From DASQZT01 sp035638575 (GTDB lineage Bacteria; Acidobacteriota; Terriglobia; Bryobacterales; Bryobacteraceae), in the NCBI GenBank assembly GCA_035638575.1, contig DASQZT010000093.1, forward strand, positions 4,724-68,723: a stretch of DNA of 64,000 nt. Reading direction: 5' to 3'. How positions within the stretch are numbered: the stretch's first letter is position 1; each line of letters opens with the position of its first letter. This document shows, piece by piece, positions 56,023 through 64,000 of the stretch. Below the pieces are notes generated by a model, which saw only the letters and a program-made list of their open reading frames with translations, was not told where the DNA came from and did not search any database. The translations under genes were made by a program, and so were the position numbers.

Positions 56023-56376
56023 CTACTCCTTTTTCCCCCGCCACAGAAAAAACAGAGTGCCCAGAAGCGCGGCCGCGCCCACCGCGGCCAGCAGTTTTTC
56101 CGGCGGATTGAAGTAGATGAAGCGCGTGCCCTCGGGACTGATTTCGACCGCCCCGCAGGGCGACGCCCAGACCTTCCCGCCTCCCCCGCCGCCGCCTCCC
56201 TTCGGGTGATCGCCTTGGCGGCCGGAACCGCCGCCCGCTCCGAAAGCCAGCCTGACCTTGGCTACTGGGATAACGGTGCGCTCGCCCGACGTGACGGGTT
56301 CGCCGAAAACGCTTCTCGCGGTGGCGGTGGCGCCGATGCTATCGGCGACTGTGTGTAGAAGTTCTGCGATATCCAT
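56023..56376 (-). CDS. GerW/YtfJ family protein
   Basis: 117 residues. Opening pattern GEPVTSGERTVIPVAKVRLAFGAGGG, a Gly run, then VWASPCGAVEISPEGTRFIYF match the GerW/YtfJ family. A C-terminal membrane helix (LLAAVGAAALLGTLFFLW) is followed by a basic tail, so it is anchored. In Bacillus YtfJ/GerW aids spore germination, but members also occur in non-spore formers. Nothing else in the window suggests sporulation. Confidence 0.82.
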   Translation of the reverse strand: MDIAELLHTVADSIGATATARSVFGEPVTSGERTVIPVAKVRLAFGAGGGSGRQGDHPKGGGGGGGGKVWASPCGAVEISPEGTRFIYFNPPEKLLAAVGAAALLGTLFFLWRGKKE

Positions 56377-56447
56377 GAATCCATTTACTCACGACGGCGC
56401 CCGCCGTGCCGGAGTGATTCGCTCATAATCTTACTGGAGTCTTACCG

Positions 56448-56582
56448 ATGGCAACCACCCGGCTTTCCACCAAGGGCCAAATCGTCCTGCCGAAGAACCT
56501 GCGTGCTTCCCGCGCGTGGGGGCCGGGCACCGAGTTCACCGTCGAAGAGACCTCCGATGGAGTTCTGCTGCGTCCCGCCGGC
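56448..56582 (+). pseudogene. AbrB/MazE-like antitoxin, truncated
   Basis: The first 45 residues read as an AbrB-type swapped-hairpin domain (RLSTKGQIVLPKNLRA, GTEFTVEETSDGVLLRP), with ATG at 56448 preceded by a plausible ribosome-binding site. After about residue 45 the frame runs into unrelated, Ser/Arg-rich sequence and stays open to 56828. That 3' part is noncoding-like and probably inserted. The expected C-terminus and cognate toxin are absent. Confidence 0.65.
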
Positions 56583-56745
56583 TGTCTCCTGGAAGTCGGT
56601 CTCGAGTCCTCAGCGTTGAGGTCGGCATGGCTTTCCGGGTCCCAGGTCGTACGTCGGCTCGCTGCGACTCGGCCCATGACGTCGCCCAGCCGGCTTGCGG
56701 CGAGTAATGCACTATGCTCAAGTACTCCTGCCGTATCATGGAGGC

Positions 56746-56955
56746 ATGGCAGAACTGGTCTTCGAGGTCGTCCAAGAAGCCGATGGCGGCTATTGTGCGG
56801 AGTGCCTTACCGAAAACATCTTCACTGAAGGGGATAGCTGGGAGCAGTTGCGTGAGAATGTACTCGAAGCGACTACAGCGTTCTTTTTCGACGGGCCTCG
56901 GCCGGAGCGGATTCGCCTCCACCTTGTCCGCGACGAGATCTTGTCCGTCGCATGA
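56746..56955 (+). CDS. HicB-like antitoxin
   Basis: 69 residues. ELVFEVVQEADGGYCAECLTENIFTEGDSWEQL fits the HicB/DUF1902-type partial RNase-H fold, with a short C-terminal strand instead of a DNA-binding domain. The gene order is hicB then hicA, and the stop overlaps the start of the toxin remnant (56952-56955). It is intact, although the toxin is dead. Confidence 0.78.
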   Translation: MAELVFEVVQEADGGYCAECLTENIFTEGDSWEQLRENVLEATTAFFFDGPRPERIRLHLVRDEILSVA

Positions 56956-57193
56956 AGATTCGTCGCGAGACGTCTCGGGCACACACCTCGCCGATGTCCT
57001 GTGACGAAGATGGCGATACTTGAAGGTGCATCAGGTTGGAAGCCACATCATACTTGAGACCTCAGAACCGACTCACCAGCGTCTGGCCATTCCGGACCAC
57101 CACTCCATCCGGCTGGGAACGTTCACTTCAATCCTTCGCACTGTCACCCAGCACAAGGGTGTGACGCGCGACGCGATCATCGCGACTTTGTAG
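56952..57193 (+). pseudogene. HicA-like toxin, broken by a frameshift and a stop codon
   Basis: The reading frame begins as MKIRRETS, but the HicA continuation (SGTHLADVL) is found one frame over, then hits TGA where a sense codon, probably Cys, is expected. Beyond it the toxin continues perfectly: RRWRYLKVHQVGSHIILE, then TQHKGVTRDAIIATL to TAG at 57191-57193. The catalytic His is in GSHIIL. Both lesions are after the start, so a functional toxin cannot be made. Confidence 0.75.
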
Positions 57194-57305
57194 GGCTTCG
57201 GAGATCAAGAGCCGACTTATGGGGAGTAATGCGGCCAGACGTCCTCGGACGGCGTTTCGGACCGGTCGAGGTCGCCCGAAACTGCGCGGACAGGTGACGT
57301 GTTGC
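57194..57305. other. Short spacer with left copy of the 16-bp inverted match
   Basis: No gene is seen. TTATGGGGAGTAATGC (57217-57232) is the exact reverse complement of 61494-61509. Confidence 0.5.
57217..57232 (+). repeat. Left arm of a 16-bp inverted match bounding the 57-61 kb island
   Basis: Sequence TTATGGGGAGTAATGC. Its exact reverse complement is at 61494-61509; a partial third copy (GGGGAGTAAT) lies at 59613-59622 next to the recombinase pseudogene. Confidence 0.55.
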
Positions 57306-58046
57306 TCATTTGGTCTCTCGCCGGTTGCCGTTTGGAGAGCGGTTACGCTGCAATCGAAGCAGTTCCTTTGCGCGCGCGACGTTGGCATCATCCCGGGCAA
57401 TCTTGCCGTACGTACTGCGGTCGAGATGAACGAGGAGCTTCTTCGAATAGAGCAACCCGAGGGAGACATCCCTGTGCGACGGCGTATCACCAACTCGCAG
57501 GCGTTCGTGGAGATCCGCGAGATGAGCGTACCCCAGTGCACGCACCTGGTCTGCGAGTTCAGGACGCGAGAGGGGGAACGTACCCGCCCTAAGAAGGAGA
57601 GCGCGCGCGATGTGTCCAAGCGCGAAGACCAGCTCTTCGTTAGCTGCGAGCAAGTCACCGCCTTCTGAAAGCTGCGAGGCTAAGAATAAACGCCGGATGC
57701 CATGAACCACCTTCCATTCCCAGCGCGGCCAGACCTCACCTGAAGCCGCTTTTACTCTAGCCCACACGCCGCGATCAACAAGCGTCACGCCGAGCCTGAC
57801 GCACCACGCTTCAAAATCTTCTCCAGCCTCTAAGCGGCGCATGAAATCCGCCTCTGTCCCGAATTTGATGTGATATCCGGGAATTACCGGGAGAGGCGCG
57901 ATCTTATGGGTGCAGATCAGAAGGATGTCGATGTCGCTGTATTCTGTGCGGCACCCACGGGCGGCTGAGCCGATTAGAACGGCCGCGCAGTCAGACACCG
58001 TCAGTTGCACAAGGTCTGTTGCAACATTCGACATGTCATCACGCAT
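57306..58046 (-). CDS. MNT-type nucleotidyltransferase (HEPN partner)
   Basis: 246 residues. The Pol-beta signature is Gly26-Ser27 with Asp38-x-Asp40 (LIGSAARG...YSDIDILL). A helical C-terminal half (about 100-246) follows. In MNT-HEPN pairs the nucleotidyltransferase modifies the HEPN toxin to silence it. The ATG lies inside the end of the HEPN-like gene (8-bp overlap), so they are coupled. The 3' end is near the hicA remnant. Confidence 0.8.
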   Translation of the reverse strand: MRDDMSNVATDLVQLTVSDCAAVLIGSAARGCRTEYSDIDILLICTHKIAPLPVIPGYHIKFGTEADFMRRLEAGEDFEAWCVRLGVTLVDRGVWARVKAASGEVWPRWEWKVVHGIRRLFLASQLSEGGDLLAANEELVFALGHIARALLLRAGTFPLSRPELADQVRALGYAHLADLHERLRVGDTPSHRDVSLGLLYSKKLLVHLDRSTYGKIARDDANVARAKELLRLQRNRSPNGNRRETK

Positions 58047-58464
58047 CTTCGGCTTCTTCCTCGTCAGCCTCCTCCTCTACCGCTTCCACAATCCCCTCGA
58101 CCTCCTCAATGAAGGTTTCGAGATCGCTGACAATGCTCTCTAGATCGGCACCTGCAAGCTCGTCGCCAGGCTCGCCGTAGGAAACGTCCTTCCGTAGATT
58201 GTTCAACCGCAGGATTGTGTTGCCAACGTCGATGCTCAAAATCTTGTCGTTGAAGAGCGCCGTGGCTAGTCCCGCTTTCTTGAAGTGATTCTTCTCCCAT
58301 TCGAGCCCGCGAGCTTCGGCCACTGCCACAATCAGGTTTTCATAAGCATAGAAGGCATTGCTGACACATGTTGCAGGATCGGCCGGTGTCCACCAAGCCA
58401 CGGACGCCTTGTCCCATTGCTCTTTTGCGAGTTCCAGGTGCCCGCGGGCCTCTTTGACATCCAT
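58039..58464 (-). CDS. HEPN-like protein (probable RNase toxin)
   Basis: 141 residues. Predicted all-helical: ARGHLELAKEQWDKASVAW, VSNAFYAYENLIVAVAEA, then LRKDVSYGEPG. The late Arg-Lys-Asp-x-x-Tyr segment stands where HEPN RNases carry the catalytic R(x4-6)H; here a Tyr takes the His place, so catalysis is uncertain. An acidic tail follows. Upstream of, and overlapping, the MNT gene, so the pair is a toxin-antitoxin candidate. Confidence 0.72.
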   Translation of the reverse strand: MDVKEARGHLELAKEQWDKASVAWWTPADPATCVSNAFYAYENLIVAVAEARGLEWEKNHFKKAGLATALFNDKILSIDVGNTILRLNNLRKDVSYGEPGDELAGADLESIVSDLETFIEEVEGIVEAVEEEADEEEAEDA

Positions 58465-58648
58465 GATCACTACAATCGTAAGCCATTTATATCGTCGATG
58501 TCCCATCGTACCGGGTTCAAGTTGACGGGCAATACCATTACGCCGCCGACACGCTGTCAGCCGACGCCCGCCTGAAGCCGGTTCTGGGAAGCGTCCTCCG
58601 GAAACGCCTGGACGCGGCGCCGGTCCGAACTCCTGCCAAGCTGGCGAC

Positions 58649-59599
58649 ATGCCTAAGAACAAACGCAAGCACGCTCCCAAGACAGTTCTGCGGCTGCCCG
58701 ACCTCGAGCAGTCCAAGTCGGCGGTACTTAATAGCCTGGCATCACAGTGTTCACAACGATCGTATGACCACGCCATCCGGGAGTTCATCGAGTGGTACTG
58801 TTCCGAGCCTCGGCTGGCATTCAACAAGACAGTGGTTACCCGGTACCGGATCTTCCTCGAGCAGGCCCGATACGCGTCCTCGACCATCAACCTTCGTCTC
58901 GCTGCCGTTCGCCGCCTCGCGTATGAAGCTGCGGACGCCGGGTTACTCAGCCCGGACCTGGCGGCCGAAATCCGTCGCGTGAAGGGCGCCAAGAGACTTG
59001 GGGTTCGGATCGGGAACTGGCTGACGGCCGAACAGGGAAGGCGTTTACTTGAGGTCTTTGATCGTCATACCCTGCGCGGCGTCAGGGATTACGCGATGGT
59101 CGCCGTTCTCTTGGGGTGCGGGTTGCGCCGTGCAGAACTGGCAGCGCTCACCGTTCAGGACCTCCAACGACGCGAAGAGCACTGGGTTTTTGCTGATCTC
59201 ATTGGCAAAGCTGGTCGCATCAGGACCGTGCCTGTTCCGTTCTGGATCGAAACAGGCTTGCGCGCCTGGATCTCGGAGGCGAAGATCACGGCCGGTCCAA
59301 TCTTTCGCGCAATCAACAAGGCAGGACGGATCGCGCCAAGGCTTCAGTCCGAAGGTGATCTGGGGAGTCGTGAAGGCAACGTGCACGAAATGCGGATTGG
59401 CCAGTGTCGCCCCACACGATCTCCGCCGAACTGCGCCCGGCTGTGTCACGATGCTGGAGGAGAACTGGAGGAGATCCAGTTCTTGCTCGGGCACCTGAGT
59501 GTGCAAACCACATAGCGCTACATCGGCTGCAAGCAGCGACTCCGGAACGCTGTCAACGACTGCATTGGACTTGAGTCGGGACAGCTTTCGCAACCGTGA
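58649..59599 (+). pseudogene. Tyrosine recombinase, decayed
   Basis: The N-terminal core-binding domain (about 1-110) and the first half of the catalytic domain (CGLRRAELAALTVQDL, the catalytic Arg) are in one frame. The HxxR region (APHDLRRT) appears in another frame and then LCHDAGGELEEIQFLLGHLSVQTT back in the first, so two compensating shifts lie near 59330 and 59430. A TAG then precedes RYIGCKQ, which holds the catalytic Tyr; that frame ends at 59599. The integrase is dead. Confidence 0.8.
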
Positions 59600-59977
59600 C
59601 GCAGGATTTTCCGGGGAGTAATCCGCATCTCGCGGTGCGACCCTTCAATTCCACCAAGCAGATCCTAATCTTCCAGCGCCATCGGCGACCGCGTGCCCAT
59701 TAGGGGGCTTCGGGGGTACTGCGTCTCTGCCAAACGGGCTGCCTCCCGATCAACTCGTCGTCGCCGTATTGTCGTGCGTGTGGTTGAATTTGACTGGCCG
59801 GCATAAGGCGGCCACTTTTCCCCGCTAATCGGTGGGTGCCGGTCGATGAGGGGAGTTCAAATTCACGGCGGTGTGAGAAAACCCGGAAAACTTGCTGGTG
59901 CTATATGATCCTGCTGTGGCCGCAACAGTTCGGGCACCAACTGGAGGGCGGCATTAAGACCTTCACATCGGAACGGA
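59600..59977. other. 378-bp region after the recombinase pseudogene
   Basis: No gene is recognised. It contains the GGGGAGTAAT copy (59613-59622) and a weak inverted pair (about 59783-59795 with 59858-59870), perhaps remains of an insertion element. Confidence 0.4.
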
Positions 59978-60577
59978 CTAAGCCGTTGGCTTCTTCTCAC
60001 CAGACGGAAGCATTTGGCCTTGGAACGATGTCGCGATCTCCTGGGTCGGCTCCGATTCCAGTTGCTCAATAATTAGTTGGCAAATTGGCGTTTGGTTCGG
60101 CACCATTTTGAGATAGAAAGGGCCGAAATTGATCATTTCCAATGTAATCTTGCCGTTGAATCCTGAGTGTATTGTCGGCGCGGTCAGATGAACAATTAGG
60201 CCAAGTCGCGCAAGCGAGCTACGACCTTCGACTCTAGCAGCGAGTTTGAAGTTGCGGTTGAGATAGACCCGCTCACGGGTGATCGCGAGCATATGCCATG
60301 GGTGTTCACGAAACGGCGGAAAGATAACCGAGCCGTCATCCTGCCGTTTTAAAGGAATCAGAAAAGCCCTAGCCGTCTTGGCGAATTGCTGCTGAGACAA
60401 GTCGAGTTCGGGTTTGAAGCCAGCAAACTTGAGCTTGTCGGCATCCCAAACATGAAACTCTTCACCCAAGAAAAGGTCTACTGCAGATGTGGTGTACTGA
60501 GTCTCTGACGGCGCTGGAGAGATCTCAAGGGCGCCTTTCTCAAGCGCCCTCTTGATACCGTCGTTGCTGAGAATCAT
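59978..60577 (-). CDS. dCTP deaminase family protein
   Basis: 199 residues. The trimeric dCTP deaminase/dUTPase fold: Ser120-Ser121-Leu-Ala-Arg124 (GRSSLARLGL) and the catalytic-position Glu147 in ITLEMIN. The C-terminal arm is shorter and ends in a Lys/Pro tail. It converts dCTP to dUTP for dTMP synthesis, or in some phages and defence systems drains dCTP. The 89-residue gene directly precedes it. Its place in a decayed island suggests a foreign or defence role, which is inference. Confidence 0.82.
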   Translation of the reverse strand: MILSNDGIKRALEKGALEISPAPSETQYTTSAVDLFLGEEFHVWDADKLKFAGFKPELDLSQQQFAKTARAFLIPLKRQDDGSVIFPPFREHPWHMLAITRERVYLNRNFKLAARVEGRSSLARLGLIVHLTAPTIHSGFNGKITLEMINFGPFYLKMVPNQTPICQLIIEQLESEPTQEIATSFQGQMLPSGEKKPTA

Positions 60578-60583
60578 TGTGAT

Positions 60584-60853
60584 CTAGGCGAAAGCCAGAT
60601 CGGCTTTTGGCACCCACGCTCGGAGGCTTCCTACAACCGGTTCGCCGGGCAGCTCGATTAAGGCGTGATCGCTTTTCTCCTCGACAAGATAGGCTATTAC
60701 TTGCCCTTCAACTTCATCTCCGTTCTGTGGAGATTGATGGACCTTGACGTTCACGCGGTCGACGTAAACGGATGAGCCTTTGACGGTGATGTAAAACTCA
60801 CTGTCAAAAAGGCCCTGAGAAACGGTGCAGGTAACGTATAGGGTCTTAGACAT
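60584..60853 (-). CDS. Small hypothetical protein
   Basis: 89 residues. Beta-rich (VTCTVSQGLFDSEFYITVKG, VYVDRVNVKVHQ, HALIELPG), reminiscent of a small OB- or SH3-like fold; no motif is recognised. It is 6 bp from the dCTP-deaminase-like gene on the same strand and shares its promoter, likely the region next to the large hairpin. Function unknown; possible partner of the deaminase. Confidence 0.6.
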   Translation of the reverse strand: MSKTLYVTCTVSQGLFDSEFYITVKGSSVYVDRVNVKVHQSPQNGDEVEGQVIAYLVEEKSDHALIELPGEPVVGSLRAWVPKADLAFA

Positions 60854-60903
60854 TCCGGGTTTCTCCCATTTTCCGGGATCTTCACGGATTTGGTCTGTTG
60901 TAT

Positions 60904-61004
60904 CCGTGCAGCGGTGAGGGGGGCGTTGCCCCTGTGCATGCTATATGCCGCACATTTATACCACACATGCACAGGGGCAACGCCCCCCCCTCACCGCTGC
61001 ACGG
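60904..61004. repeat. Long perfect hairpin (37-bp arms)
   Basis: The left arm (60904-60940) and the right arm (60966-61004) are reverse complements apart from a 2-base bulge in the C run. The 25-base spacer is AT-rich. It lies 51 bp upstream of the small gene that precedes the dCTP-deaminase-like gene. It looks like a MITE-like or terminator-like element. Confidence 0.8.
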
Positions 61005-61813
61005 AGGCAGACGAAAGCTTACCCCTCGCTTTCGTCAGTTGTTGAAAAAACTGGGCATCTTCGATCTTCGGTATGATGCCAACCTGCACGGATTGTGCTG
61101 AACCTGGATGAGCGGCATTCTTTGCCAGCCGCCGGGCCTAAGGAACTTCAGCAACCCTCAATGCGAGTAGTTTCCGGGTATTCCTTTCGAATCGCGTTCT
61201 TCCGAGCGCTATCGTCCTCTCGCATCCCGTTTCCAACGTGCCGGGTCTTTACGTCCCGCCTTCCGTTTCCGATAGGCTAGAACTAGGATAGTACAATTTG
61301 TAGTGTAATTTCAATGGGCAGCCACTATAAACTGGGGCACGGTAGTCGAATGGGGGCAACCGTTCTGGAATGATGCGTCAGGGCCAAAAGCGGGCGCATC
61401 CGTTGACGGTGTGAAATCTCGCAAGACCGCCCTTGGCTGCGTGCCCCGTCGCAACTCGTTTGGAGGTCTGGCTGCGTTTGTTGAAGCCCGGCAGCATTAC
61501 TCCCCATAAACGCCCTTGCTTCTGCAAGACCTGGATCCCACTTGGCCGCGTCGCCTCCATGTCGGAAGCTAACCCGAGATTATGAGTATTGAGCCGAGGC
61601 CATTCTTGCTGTGCCAGTCGATTGTTCCCGCCCGGTCGCTCCGCAACGGTCAGGCAGCAGCTTGAAAAAGAAGAAGATCCGCTGCCTCCGGTCGCCACCC
61701 GAACTTTGGCCAATTCCCAGTCACGCCAACTCCAACTTTCTTTTCCCCCTGTCCTCAATCACTTGCCGATTCCTATTTCGGAGTCCAGCCCCCTATGCCC
61801 CTACCGTGGAGCT
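61005..61813. other. 809-bp region without a recognised gene
   Basis: Only short, unconvincing ORFs are present. The stretch is less GC-rich near 61,200-61,330 and contains the right copy of the 16-bp inverted match (61494-61509). Confidence 0.45.
61494..61509 (-). repeat. Right arm of the 16-bp inverted match
   Basis: Exact reverse complement of 57217-57232. Confidence 0.55.
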
Positions 61814-62458
61814 ATGGCAAGTCAAGCACAAATCGATGCCAGCCGCGCCAACGCGCTCCTGTCCACCGGGCCTCGCTCCGTCGAGGGTAAGGCCGCCAGC
61901 AGCCAAAACGCCTTGAAATTTGGCATCCATGCCCAGTCTCTGATCATTCCCGGCGAAGACCCCGAAGAGTTCGCCGCCCTCGCCGGTCAATACCAGCAGC
62001 AGTTCCGCCCCATCGGACCCATCGAGACGGCGCTCGTCGAAACCATCGTCCGCTCCCAGTGGATGATGTCCCGCTACGCCCGCATCGAAGCCCAGGCCAT
62101 CTCCACTCAGGTGGCCGCGCTCGAGCCGGAAACCGGCTACCCCCTCGGCGCGGTCTTCTCCCAGGACGCCGCCGGCCCCAATGTCCTGCAGAAGATCTTC
62201 CGGCGCCAGCAGGCCGTCCAGCGCGATTGGTACCGCGCCATCGCCGAACTCCGCGCGCTCCAGGAGCGGCGATGCTTTCATGAGGTGGATGACGAGCCCC
62301 AGCCTGTGGCCATGCCGCCCGAGTTGCCCGCCGCGCCCCCGGCTCAGGTTCGTTTTGACAAACCAGCTCCCGTGCCCGTTGCCCCGCCTCCTGCCGCGGC
62401 GCCCCTGGCAGGCAATCGCCCTCCGGTTCCTTTCGACAACCCCGCATGGAGGCTCTGA
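61814..62458 (+). CDS. Conserved acidobacterial hypothetical protein
   Basis: 214 residues from the ATG at 61814. The start SQAQIDASRANALLSTGPRS followed by VEGKAASSQNALKFGIHAQS is a frequent N-terminus of an acidobacterial hypothetical family (variants of RANAQHSTGPKT). The helical middle (ALVETIVRSQWMMSRYARIEAQA) leads to a Pro/Ala-rich tail. It may bind DNA or RNA, because this family often lies near mobile or plasmid genes, but nothing proves it. Confidence 0.62.
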   Translation: MASQAQIDASRANALLSTGPRSVEGKAASSQNALKFGIHAQSLIIPGEDPEEFAALAGQYQQQFRPIGPIETALVETIVRSQWMMSRYARIEAQAISTQVAALEPETGYPLGAVFSQDAAGPNVLQKIFRRQQAVQRDWYRAIAELRALQERRCFHEVDDEPQPVAMPPELPAAPPAQVRFDKPAPVPVAPPPAAAPLAGNRPPVPFDNPAWRL

Positions 62459-62527
62459 CCAATCCCGCGGTTGCCTTCCCGGGTACAAGAGATTAACATC
62501 TTGGTATCTTTCCCTGGAGGTTAATCG

Positions 62528-64000
62528 ATGTTGCGCAAGGCTCTCTTTGCCGCTGTCGCTTTGCTGCTGCCGGCTTGCATCGAGGCGCAGGTCAAACTGC
62601 TTCGTCACCCGACCTATTCCAAAGGCAAGGTCGCGTTCAGCTACCTGGGCGACATCTGGATCGCCAATGAGAATGGCGCCGACGTTCAACGGCTCACCGA
62701 CAACCTGGCGCGCGACCAGTTCCCGCGCTTTTCACCCGACGGCCAGTGGATCGCGTTCTCCTCGAATCGCGACGGCAACTACGACGTCTACGTGATCTCC
62801 GCGACCGGCGGCAAGCCGCGCCAGCTCACCTTCCACAGCGCCGACGACAACGTGGTGGGGTGGACGCCCGACGGCAAGAACGTCATCTTCTCCTCCACTC
62901 GCGGCAATGGCGCGTTCCCCACCGTAGCCACGCTATGGGAGGTGTCCGCCGAGGGCGGCATCGAGAAGGCTCTCGACACCGACTGGGGCGCCTCGGCCAG
63001 TTTCTCGCCGGACGGCGCCAGGTTGGCCTTCACGCGCCATCCCGCCGTCTGGTCGCGCAAGCACTATCGCGGCAGCTATGCCGCGGACCTGTGGATCGAG
63101 GACCTCGCTTCCAAGAAATTCACCAAACTGGGCGACGACGATTACAAGGGCAATCGGCTCTGGCCCATGTACGGGCACTCGGGCGAAATCTACTTCGTCT
63201 CCAACGAGCTGCCAAACGAGAAGAACATCCGCTTCGGCGGGCCCGAAGTCATGAAGAGCGTGAACAACATCTGGAAGATCTCCGATAAGGGCGGCAAGGC
63301 CACCCAGTTGACCCGTCACGCCGATGGCAACCTCTTCTTCCCCACCATCTCGGCCGACGGCAAAGTGATCGTCTACGAAGACAACTTCGGCATCTGGAAG
63401 CTCGACACCGCCACCGGCCGGAGCACCGAGATCCGCGTCGACGTAAAGTCCGATGTGAAGGAGAACGACACCGAGCTGATCACCATCACCAACGAGGCCG
63501 AGGGCTTCCACATTTCGCCGTCCAACCGGCGCGCGGCCATCGTGGCGCACGGCGAGATCTTCACCATCGCCACCGATCGCGGCGAGCCGCAGCGCGTGAC
63601 CGAGACGGCGTGGCGGGAACAGGATCCGCGCTGGTCGCCCAACGGCAAGTGGATCGCCTTCGTCAGCGACCGCACCGGACGCCAGGAAGTGTGGATTTCC
63701 GATGAGCTGGGCAAGAATCCTGAGAAGCTCAGCGACGTGGATTGCGACAAGTCCTCGCTGGTCTGGTCGCAGGACTCCAAGGTGCTGCTGTGGGCGGGCT
63801 CGGACCACAAGCTGCGCCGCGTGGAGATCGATACGGGGAAAACCGATGTGCTGGTCTCGAGCGACGCCGGCCAGATCGGCACGCCGCAATTCTCGCCCGA
63901 CGGCAAGTGGCTCTCCTACTCCAAGGAGGACAAGCTACTCCGTTCCCACGTGTACCTCATGGAGCTGGCGACCCGCCAGGAGCACATGATCAGCTCCGAC
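62528..64000 (+). CDS. Tricorn-like protease, N-terminal part (partial)
   Basis: 491 codons before the window ends. GGAGG lies 7 bp before the ATG. A signal peptide (about 1-20) is followed by WD40/TolB-like propeller repeats: SYLGDIWIANENGADVQRLT, PRFSPDGQWIAFSSNRDG, TPDGKNVIFSSTRGNG. These are typical of secreted tricorn proteases (family S41), whose PDZ and catalytic domain would follow beyond 64000. Confidence 0.86.
   Translation, partial: MLRKALFAAVALLLPACIEAQVKLLRHPTYSKGKVAFSYLGDIWIANENGADVQRLTDNLARDQFPRFSPDGQWIAFSSNRDGNYDVYVISATGGKPRQLTFHSADDNVVGWTPDGKNVIFSSTRGNGAFPTVATLWEVSAEGGIEKALDTDWGASASFSPDGARLAFTRHPAVWSRKHYRGSYAADLWIEDLASKKFTKLGDDDYKGNRLWPMYGHSGEIYFVSNELPNEKNIRFGGPEVMKSVNNIWKISDKGGKATQLTRHADGNLFFPTISADGKVIVYEDNFGIWKLDTATGRSTEIRVDVKSDVKENDTELITITNEAEGFHISPSNRRAAIVAHGEIFTIATDRGEPQRVTETAWREQDPRWSPNGKWIAFVSDRTGRQEVWISDELGKNPEKLSDVDCDKSSLVWSQDSKVLLWAGSDHKLRRVEIDTGKTDVLVSSDAGQIGTPQFSPDGKWLSYSKEDKLLRSHVYLMELATRQEHMISSD

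Noticed and set aside
59781..59875. Imperfect inverted pair with GTTGAATTTGAC and GTTCAAATTCAC
   Set aside because: Only partial match, no associated ORF; kept merely as a hint of an insertion remnant.

Overview
The window looks like chromosome from a GC-rich acidobacterium of the Bryobacterales/Solibacter group. This is inferred from gene content: a secreted NHL-propeller protein ending in the Solibacter-type C-terminal domain (TIGR03437), a very large SBBP-repeat protein, a TonB receptor with an N-terminal carboxypeptidase-regulatory domain, Ser/Thr kinase remnants, a HTH+TPR regulator, and many minus-strand genes joined by ATGA overlaps. No rRNA, tRNA or CRISPR array is visible.

Layout. 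0-10 kb: end of a YqeY-like gene overlapping an OPT transporter, a nucleotidyltransferase pair, an ABC exporter, two TPR proteins, RNase III and an OmpR/HK two-component system. 10-20 kb: two giant secreted repeat proteins. 20-25 kb: an SPFH pair, a dead Ser/Thr kinase, and a YfiR plus CHASE8-type hybrid kinase unit. 25-32 kb: a TIGR00300-queF-methyltransferase unit converging on an ECF sigma/zinc-anti-sigma-HEAT/DUF4097/PDZ operon. 32-42 kb: sugar isomerase-like protein, M13 peptidase, the xseB-ispA-tlyA-nadK-symporter chain, then divergent tnaA-fmdE-thiE. 42-45 kb: a TonB-dependent receptor.

From 45 kb the chromosome becomes a patchwork. A small cassette (45.81-46.77 kb) bounded by an imperfect inverted repeat holds a divergent winged-helix/HNH pair with a mirrored 14-bp repeat. 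It is followed by a HigA-type antitoxin with an N-terminally truncated toxin. Housekeeping genes (moaA-nadA, a B12-binding radical SAM protein, a thioredoxin-like protein, a TPR regulator) alternate with a PIN-domain unit, a broken AbrB gene, HicB with a dead hicA, a HEPN-MNT pair, a decayed tyrosine recombinase and a dCTP-deaminase-like gene beside a 37-bp hairpin. Much of 57.2-61.5 kb is bounded by a perfect 16-bp inverted match, and the sequence looks less GC-rich there. The window ends inside a tricorn-type protease gene.

The best candidates for something new are the mirrored-promoter wHTH/HNH cassette, the membrane anti-sigma with fused HEAT repeats, and the degraded defence/toxin-antitoxin island. 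All functions are inferred from sequence motifs; no database search was run.
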